Assembly: GCA_028287545.1 (NCBI GenBank)
Contig: JAQBPL010000111.1
Location: 1 to 16,344 of the forward strand
DNA from: Vulcanimicrobiota bacterium
GTDB taxonomy: Bacteria; Eremiobacterota; Eremiobacteria; Baltobacterales; Baltobacteraceae
Direction of reading: 5' to 3'
Length of the DNA: 16,344 bases
Below the pieces are notes generated by a model, which was not told the origin of the DNA, searched no databases, and was given only the letters and a program-made list of their open reading frames with translations. A program made the translations under genes and the position numbers. Positions within the stretch are counted from its first letter, which is position 1. The number at the start of each line of letters is the position of its first letter. Shown here piece by piece: positions 6,298 to 14,251 of the stretch.

Positions 6298-7296
6298 ATG
6301 CGGTTTGGGATGGCCTTACGAAGGACCATTAGTTTTGGGTTAGCCCTCGTATTTTTTACCGCCTGTTCGACGTCACATACGACGAGCAGCGCCGTTCCCC
6401 AGCATCGAACTCCGTCGCTCGTAAACACCGTGCAGGGAGGCGGAGGATGTACGGATATTTTCGGGTGTCCCATCGGGCAGCTCTGCTGGGACGGCTCGGA
6501 GCCCGATGCGTTCGACGGTAGCTGTCCCCCAGTTCCGCCCACCGGCGGCACCTCCCAGCCGCCGCCGCCCGGGTGTTCGATTAGTGCGGCGACGTTGGCC
6601 GTAACGCCCCTCCCCAGGAACCGCGCGACCCTTGGAGTCGGCGAGCAAGTTGGCCTCGTCTCGGCCGATGGTAGCACGTGGTCGGTGAGCGGTAACGGGA
6701 CGTTGGACACCACCTCGGGCGGCAGCGTCGTGTTTACGGCCGCTGACACCGCCGGAGCAGCGACTGTCACCGTGAGCGCGAAGGGATGCTTGGCCGCCGA
6801 CGTTACGTACAACATCATTGCGCCATCTGGACTGCTCTACACGGCCTTAAACGGAATCAAGCACACGCAGGGTTTGGCTGACATTGGAATGCGCGCGAGT
6901 GTATATCTTCAGCCGGACAGCGTGTCTTTCAAAGGCCTCGCGTATCTGGAACTTGACGCGCCGGTGACGGCAACCGGCCCCTATCTGTGTTTGAATGGAT
7001 CCGGACACAGCCCCAACCCGAATGCGCTGGTTGCCACGCAAGACGACATCGTAGGGCTGGGTACGCCGATTGCGACCGATACGGTTGAGAGTGGGAGTTG
7101 TGGCGGCGTCGACCAATTGGGAAACGGGTCGATTTCCCTCAACATACCGCAGATGTACATGGTAGGTCTCATCGGGGCGCAGCACCAGTTCAGCGTAGTG
7201 CAACACATTGCAACGGCATCGACAGGTGCGCTAAATATCACAAAGGGCGCAGCGTCGAGGTCCACAACCGTCAGTAGCCCGCCGTCGGCGTACTAG
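6298..7296 (+). CDS. Putative Cys-rich lipoprotein with Big/Ig-like domain
   Basis: The protein is 332 residues and I do not recognise a named family. The start is set at 6298 by GGAGG seven bases upstream; the earlier in-frame ATG at 6265 has none. A basic n-region (MALRRT) and hydrophobic stretch end in FTAC, a slightly atypical lipobox with lipidated Cys23. A glycine/cysteine-rich linker follows (GGGGCTDIFGCPIGQLCWDG), then a proline hinge. Next comes a Big-type Ig module of about 80 residues (LGVGEQVGLVSADGSTWSVSG, split by a short loop, through AATVTVSAKGC). The C-terminal domain of about 150 residues is beta-rich with paired cysteines (YLCLNG, SGSCGG). It is probably anchored facing outside the cytoplasm. 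Twelve bases separate it from the next secreted protein gene, so the two form an operon. Confidence 0.72.
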   Translation: MRFGMALRRTISFGLALVFFTACSTSHTTSSAVPQHRTPSLVNTVQGGGGCTDIFGCPIGQLCWDGSEPDAFDGSCPPVPPTGGTSQPPPPGCSISAATLAVTPLPRNRATLGVGEQVGLVSADGSTWSVSGNGTLDTTSGGSVVFTAADTAGAATVTVSAKGCLAADVTYNIIAPSGLLYTALNGIKHTQGLADIGMRASVYLQPDSVSFKGLAYLELDAPVTATGPYLCLNGSGHSPNPNALVATQDDIVGLGTPIATDTVESGSCGGVDQLGNGSISLNIPQMYMVGLIGAQHQFSVVQHIATASTGALNITKGAASRSTTVSSPPSAY

Positions 7297-7308
7297 GGGG
7301 AGCCGCAG

Positions 7309-7974
7309 ATGCTACACACAACGACGAAAGCGCATTGGCTCCGGGTAATCTGCGGCGCAATGACGGGCGTCCTCCTGTCGGCGTCGCTCATGGTCGCAGC
7401 GTCTGCGCAAACCCCGAACAACGACGACCAAACGGAGAGTCGCATCGCAGCTGCTATGGCGGGCCTCCACCGCTTCCAGTCCTCCCATTCGAACGATGAC
7501 TTGCGCGCGACGGCGCATGCGCTGTTCTCGGCCATCGATCAGAGAGCGTTGAGGTTGGGAGATGTCCCCAGGCACCGACGGAGCGTCGTCGCCGCATACG
7601 CCCAACTCCTTGCGCAGATTGACGGGCTCTCCGATCCGACCTTCGACCGGAGCGAACTTCCCATGCTCTGCGCCACCCCGCCGCGGGAGCCGAACGGGGG
7701 CCAACTGCCCGCCTGCGCGGATCCGAAAGATATCTCGGATTCAGCCACACGCGCGCAATACGTCGCCGCGATCGATGCGAACTCCGTAAAGATCCAACGC
7801 AGGAACGCCCAGGCCGCTCTGCACCTTCTGGGCGACGAGACGACAAGTCTGCTCGAGATCGTCTTGCGGAGATTTCATATCCGAGTGCCGTCGGACACGG
7901 CCGCTCTCGACGACATCCTTCGACGAGCAGGGCTCAGCGAAGCGCGGCGCTCGATGATCCATTCGATGTTCTGA
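7309..7974 (+). CDS. Secreted, mostly helical protein of unknown function
   Basis: The protein is 221 residues, with GGGGGAG six bases before the ATG and overlapping the end of the upstream operon partner. The N-terminus has a signal peptide whose hydrophobic core (VICGAMTGVLLSASLMVA) ends at ASAQ. The mature part is predicted helical and charged (ESRIAAAMAGLHRFQSSH, RRSVVAAYAQLLAQIDG), with two cysteines in the middle (LCATPP, PACADP) that could form a disulfide. No catalytic motif or known family is visible. It likely works with the co-transcribed lipoprotein outside the cytoplasm. Three pieces of its 3' part recur at 9471-9580, showing that this gene was once duplicated around the MRJP gene. 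Confidence 0.7.
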   Translation: MLHTTTKAHWLRVICGAMTGVLLSASLMVAASAQTPNNDDQTESRIAAAMAGLHRFQSSHSNDDLRATAHALFSAIDQRALRLGDVPRHRRSVVAAYAQLLAQIDGLSDPTFDRSELPMLCATPPREPNGGQLPACADPKDISDSATRAQYVAAIDANSVKIQRRNAQAALHLLGDETTSLLEIVLRRFHIRVPSDTAALDDILRRAGLSEARRSMIHSMF

Positions 7975-8053
7975 ACGCTCTAGGGTTCCGGTTCGCGCAC
8001 CTAGGTTCAATTATCGTCGGCATACCGATATTGTTGGTCCGACCCTCGTCCCG

Positions 8054-8103
8054 GCTCCGCGCCTTACCGCGCGCGGAGCGATTGCGCACGGCGCTCTGCG
8101 CCG
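8054..8103. terminator. Two GC-rich hairpins between convergent genes, possible bidirectional terminator
   Basis: GCTCCGCGC (8054-8062) pairs perfectly with GCGCGGAGC (8071-8079) over an 8-base loop. CGGCGC-TCT-GCGCCG (8089-8103) forms a second hairpin. Both lie in the 215-bp gap between two genes ending toward each other. Neither is followed by a T tract, so intrinsic termination is uncertain. Confidence 0.35.
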
Positions 8104-8189
8104 CGTACGGCAACGCCGTCCCGCGCTATCGTGCGGCATGCGCGGCGCATCCGACGGCGCTACGGAGGTAACGGGCGATAAAAGGCTGA

Positions 8190-9314
8190 TTACTTGAGCA
8201 ATACGGGGCCCCCGTCGATCTTCAGGCGGAAGAGCGTGTACGGCTTCTCGCGCAGATCGCGGCCTTCGTGAAACTGCGCCTGCCGATGGAGTTGATTGGC
8301 GGTGACGTAGAGGTAGCCGTCCGATGCGACCGACAGCGTGTCCGGCCAGAGGATCCGCGGGTCGTGCGCGATCGTCGTCCACTCGCCGTCCGTCTGCCGC
8401 ACACGAACGCCGTTGTGCTCGTAGGCGGTGGCGTAGACCCGGCCCTGGTCATCCGACTCGAGGCCGTCGGAGGCGCCCTTCTCGCCCAGATCGACCACCG
8501 CGGTTCCAACGGCGTCGTCGGAAGCGGATCGATCCAGCAGGAGCGCGGTCGGGACGGAATACAGATGCCGGCTCGAGAGCGGGCAGTAGTAGAGGGTGGC
8601 GCCGTCCGCGGAGATCGCGATCCCGTCGGACGCGAAGGAGATCGGCGCCGGCGGCTTTCCCTTCTCGCGAACCGCGAGCCGCTCGCCCTCGACGATCGGG
8701 ATGAACGCGGGATCGGGAGACGTCGAGCGGTGTCCTGAAAGCTTTCTCCAGCTCTCACCGCCGGCGAGATCGACGACGATGATGCCGCCCGGGCCGCGGT
8801 TCGAGGAATCCGTGATGTACGCCGCCCCCGCTTTCCCCTTGCGCAGGTCGAAGCGCACGTCGTTGAGATACGTCGTCGGCAGGACGGTCGACGCAGGCAG
8901 AACGATGGTCTTCACGACCGCGTTCGTCGCGAGGTCCACCGCGACCAGCTTCGCGCCTCCCACGATCGGCTCGGCGAATTTCGGTGCCGCGGTGTCGAGG
9001 ATCCACAGCCGCTCGGCCGCGTCGACGACGACGCTCTGCACGCTGCTGAGCGTTTCACCGGGCCGAGCGGGATCGAACGTGTTGATCGAGGCGTTCGGAT
9101 ACGGAACCATCTTGCCGTCGCGAATCTCGCCGACGGTGAACGGCACGTCGTCGCCCCATCGAGGGAAGTTGATGAAGACGCGTCCGCTCGCGGCGACCGT
9201 GACGCCCGTCGGCATCGCATCATAAAATTCAAAGACCGGTTCGATCTGGCCGATCGGCCGGTCGCTGGCGAGCCGTGCTCCGGGACGAGACGTCGAGAAA
9301 GCGCTGGTGGTCAT
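8190..9314 (-). CDS. Major royal jelly / yellow-family (MRJP) beta-propeller protein
   Basis: The complete protein is 374 residues; AGGAGA lies seven bases before the ATG at 9314. Family features run in order: VFINFPRWGDDVPFTVGEI near residues 48-66, SVQSVVVDAAERLWILDTAAP near 92-112, YLNDVRFD with AAYITDSS, then DGIAISADGATLYYCPLSSR near 227-246, the last being the hallmark propeller segment of yellow/MRJP proteins. Bacterial members are often labelled L-dopachrome tautomerase-related or SMP-30-like; their reaction is generally not established. There is no evident signal peptide (MTTSAFSTSRPGARL). The gene is monocistronic, convergent with the 7309-7974 gene, and flanked on its other side by fragments of that same gene. 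A truncated paralogue lies at 3737-4560. Confidence 0.88.
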   Translation of the reverse strand: MTTSAFSTSRPGARLASDRPIGQIEPVFEFYDAMPTGVTVAASGRVFINFPRWGDDVPFTVGEIRDGKMVPYPNASINTFDPARPGETLSSVQSVVVDAAERLWILDTAAPKFAEPIVGGAKLVAVDLATNAVVKTIVLPASTVLPTTYLNDVRFDLRKGKAGAAYITDSSNRGPGGIIVVDLAGGESWRKLSGHRSTSPDPAFIPIVEGERLAVREKGKPPAPISFASDGIAISADGATLYYCPLSSRHLYSVPTALLLDRSASDDAVGTAVVDLGEKGASDGLESDDQGRVYATAYEHNGVRVRQTDGEWTTIAHDPRILWPDTLSVASDGYLYVTANQLHRQAQFHEGRDLREKPYTLFRLKIDGGPVLLK

Positions 9315-9470
9315 CGTCGGATCTCCTTGTGTGGAGAGCTCTCATCTGCTCTCTGAAGGCTCGCCGGCGCGCGTGACCGGACGATCCTCTGTTACCCGTC
9401 AATGAGAAGCGGCGAGTGGCGGTCGACGAGCCCTTGCTCACGCGCGCAGAAAACAAAGCAAACACTTCGC
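9315..9470. promoter_or_regulatory. Leader and promoter region of the MRJP gene (no precise boxes assigned)
   Basis: This stretch lies upstream of the MRJP start and holds its Shine-Dalgarno sequence and the 14-bp motif at 9455-9468. No convincing -35/-10 pair was found, and no coding sequence is supported. Confidence 0.35.
9455..9468. repeat. Copy 2 of the 14-bp shared motif (AAAGCAAACACTTC)
   Basis: Identical to 4668-4681. It lies about 140 bases upstream of the intact MRJP start and only two bases before the scrambled gene fragment at 9471. Both copies have the same orientation relative to their MRJP copy. Confidence 0.5.
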
Positions 9471-9580
9471 CGCCTGCGCGGATCCAACGCAGGAACGCCC
9501 AGGCCGTTCTGCACCTTCGACGAGCAGGGCTCAGCGAAGCGCGGCGCTCGAAGATCCATTCGATGTTCTAAAACGCTTTA
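9471..9580 (+). pseudogene. Scrambled fragment of the 7309-7974 secreted-protein gene
   Basis: Three pieces match the 3' part of the upstream gene almost exactly. 9471-9485 equals 7710-7724; 9481-9518 matches 7791-7828 with one difference; 9514-9580 matches 7917-7983, with one difference up to the stop and more after it. The first junction shares GATCC and the second CCTTC, so 71 bp and 93 bp appear to have been lost by deletion at microhomologies. The copy is in the same direction as its source and lies on the other side of the MRJP gene. No functional product is expected. Confidence 0.85.
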
Positions 9581-9594
9581 CGAATCCGACGCGC

Positions 9595-11346
9595 TCAACC
9601 AGGCAGGCCGCTAACCGTAGAGGCTCCCGTCGCGAGAAGCTTCTCGATGTCGGCGAGACGCGAGCGCGCAGCGCGTGCGTCGACGTACGCCGATGCCGCC
9701 GCGGCGGCGGCACCGAGTTGCCCGAGCAGATCGACGAGTTCGGGATCGGGCGCCGTCCCGTCCGAGAGCGCGCCGTACAGAACGAAGCCCCGTAAGGCGT
9801 GGCGATCTGCGACGGGAACCGCGAGCATCGGCGCGGATGGTCCCGCCGGCAGACCCGACTCGGCGATGGCGAAGTCCGCGAGATGGAAAGGACGTTCGCG
9901 CAGACGCAGCGTTCTCACGAGCAGCGCGTCTTCGTCGATCGTCGCAACCGCGTCCGGCCAACCCGTCGCCCGAACACAGCGGAAACGGTTCGTCTCCTCG
10001 TCCAGCCGGAACAAGGCGGTCGAACGCAGTCCGAGCGCAGCCGAGATTTCATCCGTGAGCGCGCGTTCGATCGCCGCATCAGTGGCAGTGAACGCGAGCG
10101 CTTCGATCCCGTTTCGGAGCCGGCGTTCGGCGGTATGCCGGGCGCGAAAGAGCACGCGCTCGACGAACCGTCCGATCCGCTCGTGCATCGCGTTGAGCGC
10201 GACCCCGAGGGCGATCGTCACGGCTGCCTCTGCGGCGAGCGCGAGCCGCGTCTCGCCGATCAGCTTCCCGGCCAGCCAATCGACGAGGCTGACGGCGACC
10301 ACGACCACCGTCGTGACCGCGGCGTAGACGACGGTCCGATTGATAGCGAAGCCGACGTCGAGGACGCGATGCCGCAGGATCGCGTACGCGAGCGCAAGCG
10401 GCAGCGCGATATCGGCGAGCTGCGTCGCAACCTGCAGCTCCGACGAACCCAACGCGGGCGCTGTGATGATGGCGTTCGTGGCGACGAAACTGGTTAACGT
10501 CACGCCGTAGCCGGCCAGAACCCAGCCGATCCGGCGGCGGTCTTCACCGGACGCTTCACGATATTGCAGGGCCGCGAGTACGCCGCCGAAGGCGACCACG
10601 ACGATGCCGAACAGGTCGGCTACGTTCGACCACGTGTGGTGACGAACGGGCTCGAAAACGGCGAACGCGAAGCATATGGCGATACCGGCGAAAAGCGCTG
10701 CATCCGCGATGCGCATGCGAAGGCGTCCGCCGGCCGAAGACGGTTCCGCCGGAAACCGCGTGACGAAGATCAAGAGCAGGAACACCGGGAAAGAGGCGAC
10801 GAGCGCCTCGAGGACGGTAGCAACGACACCGAACACGGGGTCGGGCAGCCACGAGAACAACATAATGAACCGGAACGACGGGAGCGCCCCCCACATGTAG
10901 AATGCGAATGCCGCCGTGGCCACCGACGGTCGGCGAGCGACGACGACGGAAGCGATCAGCACGCCGACCGTCATTCCCGCGAACACGGACCACCATCGCG
11001 GGTCGCCCATCGGAAGAGTAACGAGGGACGCGACGATGACGCGATTCGACCAGACTCCGTCGTGCCGAACGCGCAGCGTCAGTGCGGAGCCCGGTTGAGC
11101 TCCGCCCTGCAAACGCCAGCGTTGCGCGTACGACAGCGCCGACAAGTCGAGGCGATCGCCGGGTGCGATACCGCCGGTGTAGCTGGCCGGGACGTTCCGG
11201 ACGCGGGCGACGTATGCACCGTGTCCGTCGCCGCCCAATGTGAGGGGAAACGCCCCGAGCGGAAGCAGCGCCAACGCCCATCCCAACGCGAGGACGATGA
11301 GAGACAGGGCGGCAACCAGGACTCCGAACTCCGGCTTCCTGCTCAT
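9595..11346 (-). CDS. PDZ - multi-TM - GAF membrane sensor without kinase domain (second of pair)
   Basis: The protein is 583 residues. The ATG at 11346 overlaps the stop of the upstream paralogue (ATGA), so longer in-frame extensions are rejected. In order: a transmembrane helix (about 8-30), an extracytoplasmic PDZ-like segment (about 40-105, GIAPGDRLDLSALS), and a set of six to seven helices (about 115-385). The last helices carry the ILRHRVLDVGFAINRTVVY signature found before the cytoplasmic part of many sensor kinases, then the membrane-exit FVERVLFRARH. The C-terminal 160 residues form a GAF-like domain (ALGLRSTALFRLDEETNRF, PMLAVPVADRHALRGFVLYG) and a short helix. No DHp His box, HATPase, GGDEF, PP2C or DNA-binding domain follows, so its output must come from a partner or a different mechanism. 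It is translationally coupled to the paralogue. Confidence 0.82.
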   Translation of the reverse strand: MSRKPEFGVLVAALSLIVLALGWALALLPLGAFPLTLGGDGHGAYVARVRNVPASYTGGIAPGDRLDLSALSYAQRWRLQGGAQPGSALTLRVRHDGVWSNRVIVASLVTLPMGDPRWWSVFAGMTVGVLIASVVVARRPSVATAAFAFYMWGALPSFRFIMLFSWLPDPVFGVVATVLEALVASFPVFLLLIFVTRFPAEPSSAGGRLRMRIADAALFAGIAICFAFAVFEPVRHHTWSNVADLFGIVVVAFGGVLAALQYREASGEDRRRIGWVLAGYGVTLTSFVATNAIITAPALGSSELQVATQLADIALPLALAYAILRHRVLDVGFAINRTVVYAAVTTVVVVAVSLVDWLAGKLIGETRLALAAEAAVTIALGVALNAMHERIGRFVERVLFRARHTAERRLRNGIEALAFTATDAAIERALTDEISAALGLRSTALFRLDEETNRFRCVRATGWPDAVATIDEDALLVRTLRLRERPFHLADFAIAESGLPAGPSAPMLAVPVADRHALRGFVLYGALSDGTAPDPELVDLLGQLGAAAAAASAYVDARAARSRLADIEKLLATGASTVSGLPG

Positions 11347-13022
11347 GAAGACGACGCGCCAATCACTGCCGGCGGCATCGACGGGATCGACGCGGTTCGC
11401 AAAAAGAGCAACGAGGTGCCCGCCTCGTGCGCGACCTCCGCTAACAGCGCGCGCTCGTCCGGATCGTACGCGCGTCGTCCGGGCTTGTCGCCGCACACGA
11501 GGGCGCCGAGCATGCGCCCGCGCGAAAGCATGGGAAAGACCATCCCCGTGGTACCGAACGACGTGCGTAACGTGCCCAAATCGACCGGTCCCAGGGCCGA
11601 GCGCATGCGGACCACGACCGGATCGTCGATGCCGATGGGCGGGAGCGTTTCGTGCGACGGGGCCGCGGCGATCGGGATCAAGACGTCGCCGGTACGTTCG
11701 TATGCGGCGACGTGCTCCGCGCCGATCAGTCGGCGCGCTTCGTCACAGACGTTTTGAAGGAGCTTTTCTGCAGCTTCGACGTGCGGGCAGTCGCGGATCA
11801 GCGCACGCAGCCCTTCTTCCGTCGCATGCTTGCGAGCGAAGAGAACGCGCTCGACGACCGCGTCGATCCGCCGTTCGATCGGTTTTACCGAAAATGCCAC
11901 CGCGAGCGCTACGCAGATCTCGACCATGATGCTGTCCGCCTTGCTCACGGCGAACTTGGTGATCGCGATCTCCGCTATCGTAAAAATGGCGACGACGAGG
12001 GCCAAGATCGTCCCGTATACCACCGCACGGTTGACCACGAACGAGAGGTCGACGACCCGATAACGCAGCGCAACGTACGCGTATCCGAACGCCATCACGA
12101 ACAGAGTGAGATTGAGCGCGCCGTACGCTGGAACCGGTTGCCCGAGAAGACTGATGCAAATGTTGATCGTCGACCCGGCTACGCCGACGACGGAAGCCCA
12201 GAAAACCCAAGCGATGAGCTCGCGGTTGCGTGCTTCGGGGCGCAACAGCGCGATCGCATACCCGAGCAGGTCGATCCGGAAAAACAACTGGGCCCCCAAG
12301 AACCATGCGTTCGTGGCATGCACCGGTGACGTGGTCAGCGCGGCAAATGCTATGTCGGCTTCTCTCCAAAGGATCAGGACTGTCGCCGCGGCTCCCGCAG
12401 CGCGAAAGAACCACCGTTCCGGTTTCCGCAACGCCGGCCCGGTCAACGCAATCATCGCCTCGACCATGGAGTATCGAAGAACGAACGAGACCACGTCAAC
12501 GAAGAAGCCTGCAACGGCGGCGTACGGCCATCCGAGGACCGCATAGCTGACCTGGAAGCCTTCGCCGCCGGCGAAGCCGAAAAGCGCAAGGCCGGAAAAC
12601 AGCCCGAATCGTCCTTTCCCGCGGGCCACGAGCAGAATCCCAATGCCCATCGCCAACATCTTGAAGAGGACGTCGCCGTAGGCGGCGACCTGATCGGGAA
12701 CCGCGAGCGGTAGTGCGACGAGTCGAACCGGAACCGCCCTGCCGTGGCGGATGACCGGGGGTTCGAAAGCCTGTCCCGGCGGGGTCGCCTGGAAGCGCCT
12801 CCGACGCTGCGCCGGCGTGGCGGTCGACCAGTCGTAGACGTCGCCGACGCGCAAACCATCGCGGGCTGCCTGCGGCGAAACCCCCGTCACGACGCGCCGC
12901 GAGCCGTCCAGTTGCCGGATGGCGATCGCCGGCAACTTGCCGACCTTTGAGACGCTGAGGCCTTGCACGAGGAGCAGCGCGACGGCGAACGCCGCCAATA
13001 CCGCAGCGAACAGCGCTCTCAC
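11343..13022 (-). CDS. PDZ - multi-TM - GAF membrane sensor without kinase domain (first of pair)
   Basis: The protein is 559 residues from the GTG at 13022 (VRALFAAVLAAFAV), with GGTGGAG about ten bases upstream. A TTG at 13085 would add 21 hydrophilic residues and lacks a well-spaced ribosome site. In order: a transmembrane helix (about 2-22), a PDZ-like region with VVTGVSPQAARDGLRVGD (about 45-62), and a multi-helix membrane domain (about 110-370). The ALRYRVVDLSFVVNRAVVYG signature and VVERVLFARKHATEEGLRAL follow, then a C-terminal GAF domain (PMLSRGRMLGALVCGDKPG, YDPDERALLAEVAHEAGTSL). Like its partner it ends after the GAF domain, with no kinase. The two share one plan but are well diverged, which points to an old duplication kept as a coupled pair, perhaps a heterodimer. 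An 8-bp inverted repeat lies upstream at 13085-13110. Confidence 0.82.
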   Translation of the reverse strand: MRALFAAVLAAFAVALLLVQGLSVSKVGKLPAIAIRQLDGSRRVVTGVSPQAARDGLRVGDVYDWSTATPAQRRRRFQATPPGQAFEPPVIRHGRAVPVRLVALPLAVPDQVAAYGDVLFKMLAMGIGILLVARGKGRFGLFSGLALFGFAGGEGFQVSYAVLGWPYAAVAGFFVDVVSFVLRYSMVEAMIALTGPALRKPERWFFRAAGAAATVLILWREADIAFAALTTSPVHATNAWFLGAQLFFRIDLLGYAIALLRPEARNRELIAWVFWASVVGVAGSTINICISLLGQPVPAYGALNLTLFVMAFGYAYVALRYRVVDLSFVVNRAVVYGTILALVVAIFTIAEIAITKFAVSKADSIMVEICVALAVAFSVKPIERRIDAVVERVLFARKHATEEGLRALIRDCPHVEAAEKLLQNVCDEARRLIGAEHVAAYERTGDVLIPIAAAPSHETLPPIGIDDPVVVRMRSALGPVDLGTLRTSFGTTGMVFPMLSRGRMLGALVCGDKPGRRAYDPDERALLAEVAHEAGTSLLFLRTASIPSMPPAVIGASSS

Positions 13023-13084
13023 GCGAGCACCGCTCCACCCATCAGATGGACCATGTCGCGCGGCCTTCGGTTGGTCTCCTCTCA

Positions 13085-13110
13085 AGCCCTAGCACGGCCG
13101 CTCTAGGGCT
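13085..13110. promoter_or_regulatory. Perfect inverted repeat upstream of the PDZ/GAF operon
   Basis: AGCCCTAG (13085-13092) and CTAGGGCT (13103-13110) are perfect 8-bp arms around a 10-base spacer. It lies 63-88 bases before the GTG of the first sensor gene and could be a regulator site or an mRNA leader hairpin. No T tract follows. Confidence 0.4.
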
Positions 13111-13140
13111 CCCCCGATGCCGTCAGCGGGTAACGAAAAC

Positions 13141-13184
13141 CGAAGCGAGCGGCGTCATTTGCGAGAAATGAGCCGCCCGCTTCG
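13141..13184 (-). terminator. Intrinsic terminator of the 13196-14116 lipoprotein gene
   Basis: Arms at 13141-13153 and 13172-13184 give a 13-bp stem with one mismatch, continued by a perfect TCATTT/AAATGA inner stem and a 5-base loop. In the minus direction the stem is followed by GGTTTTCGTT, a usable T-rich tail. It begins 11 bases after the lipoprotein stop. Confidence 0.75.
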
Positions 13185-13195
13185 CGTGGTCATGG

Positions 13196-14116
13196 TTAGT
13201 GGTTCGGACTTGGTGAGGCGCTTGGCGATGGCGCTCCGGACGGCGACTCGCTCGGTTCAGGCGTCGGTTTCGGCGAAGTGCTCGGCGCGGCTGTCGCAGA
13301 CGGACACGGGCTTGCGTTCGCGTTCGTGCCGCTCGTGAACGCGCTAATCGGCGCTTTCACCTCGATCAGACGCTTGCCCTGAGCGTCGAAGATTTCGATG
13401 TGCACCCGCGCCGCCGACGAGATGACGGGGAAGTGCAGAGCCGCCGTGAAGGCACCTTCGAACTTGAAGCGCCCGGCATCGTCCGACTCATCGTCCGAGC
13501 CCTTCTCCTCGAACTTGATGCGCGCGACGGCCGAACTCGTCGGCGTCAGGGTTATCGTGCCGCACCCGTTGACAAACGAGAACGGTGCATTCGCCGGCAA
13601 TACGCTGCCGCTCGCGGTGATCGACGTTACGTTCCCGTGTCCGTCCTCATCCGTATCTTCGTGCTCGGGATCGTTGGGATTGACGACCCCGGCACCCGCC
13701 GGATCGGCCGAGCTCGAGACGGTGATGCTCCCGTCGGCCTTCACGGTAACGAGCACGGCGGTGCTCTGTGAAGTCAGTGCTAGCGTCGCCACGACCGTCA
13801 GCTGCCCCGCGGTCACGGTGATGGTGCTGCCGGGCGCGACCGGCACGGTAAAGGCGATTTTCGCATGACCGCCGCTGTCGAGCGTACCGTTACCGACGAC
13901 GGTTCCGTTGACGCTTACGGTTACGGGTACTGAATTCAGATCGCGCGTGCCGCGGAGCTTATTGAGGGTCTGCGTTCCAGCGAACGTGATTCCCAGCGCC
14001 TGTGCTCCTTGCGCCGTATGGGATTGTGTCGGAGTGGAGGGAGTTGTTCCGGTTCCCCCGCCCCCGCACGCCGCGAGCATCGCGGCGGCGAGAACGAGCG
14101 CGGACAGTCTAATCAT
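13196..14116 (-). CDS. Lipoprotein with beta-rich body, DxDxDG loop and Pro/Ser-rich tail
   Basis: The protein is 306 residues. The ATG at 14116 (MIRLSALVL) has AAGGAGG directly upstream with a short 4-5 base spacer; a longer in-frame reading has no signal sequence. A classic lipobox LAAC puts the lipidated cysteine at residue 17, followed by GGGG. Residues about 40-140 look like repeated beta strands (VPVTVSVNGTVVGNGTLDSGG, through VTVKADGSITVSSSAD). An acidic hinge then contains DTDEDG at 154-159, which fits the DxDxDG calcium-loop pattern. A second beta region runs to about 270 and the last ~35 residues are Pro/Ser/Thr repeats (SPKPTPEPSESPSG). It is probably a surface-exposed lipoprotein of unknown role. 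It forms its own transcription unit, closed by a strong terminator. Confidence 0.78.
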   Translation of the reverse strand: MIRLSALVLAAAMLAACGGGGTGTTPSTPTQSHTAQGAQALGITFAGTQTLNKLRGTRDLNSVPVTVSVNGTVVGNGTLDSGGHAKIAFTVPVAPGSTITVTAGQLTVVATLALTSQSTAVLVTVKADGSITVSSSADPAGAGVVNPNDPEHEDTDEDGHGNVTSITASGSVLPANAPFSFVNGCGTITLTPTSSAVARIKFEEKGSDDESDDAGRFKFEGAFTAALHFPVISSAARVHIEIFDAQGKRLIEVKAPISAFTSGTNANASPCPSATAAPSTSPKPTPEPSESPSGAPSPSASPSPNH

Positions 14117-14251
14117 CGGTCCTCCTTGGCTTGTGTGAGTTCCCGGTGCGCGCCGCGACCGTAGCCAGGGACGATGAGAAGCCGATGAAATTGAGCGGTG
14201 TCTACGATTCAGAGTGTCACACGTCACGCCCGCGCCTCGACGGCGCTCGTA

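Noticed and set aside
7978..8030. tRNA-like T-arm (GGTTCAATT)
   Set aside because: The flanking bases do not form a T-stem, and no acceptor or anticodon arm can be folded.
13023..13085. TTG at 13085 as start of the first PDZ/GAF sensor
   Set aside because: It adds a hydrophilic stretch before the first membrane helix and has no properly spaced ribosome site. GTG at 13022 has GGTGGAG upstream.
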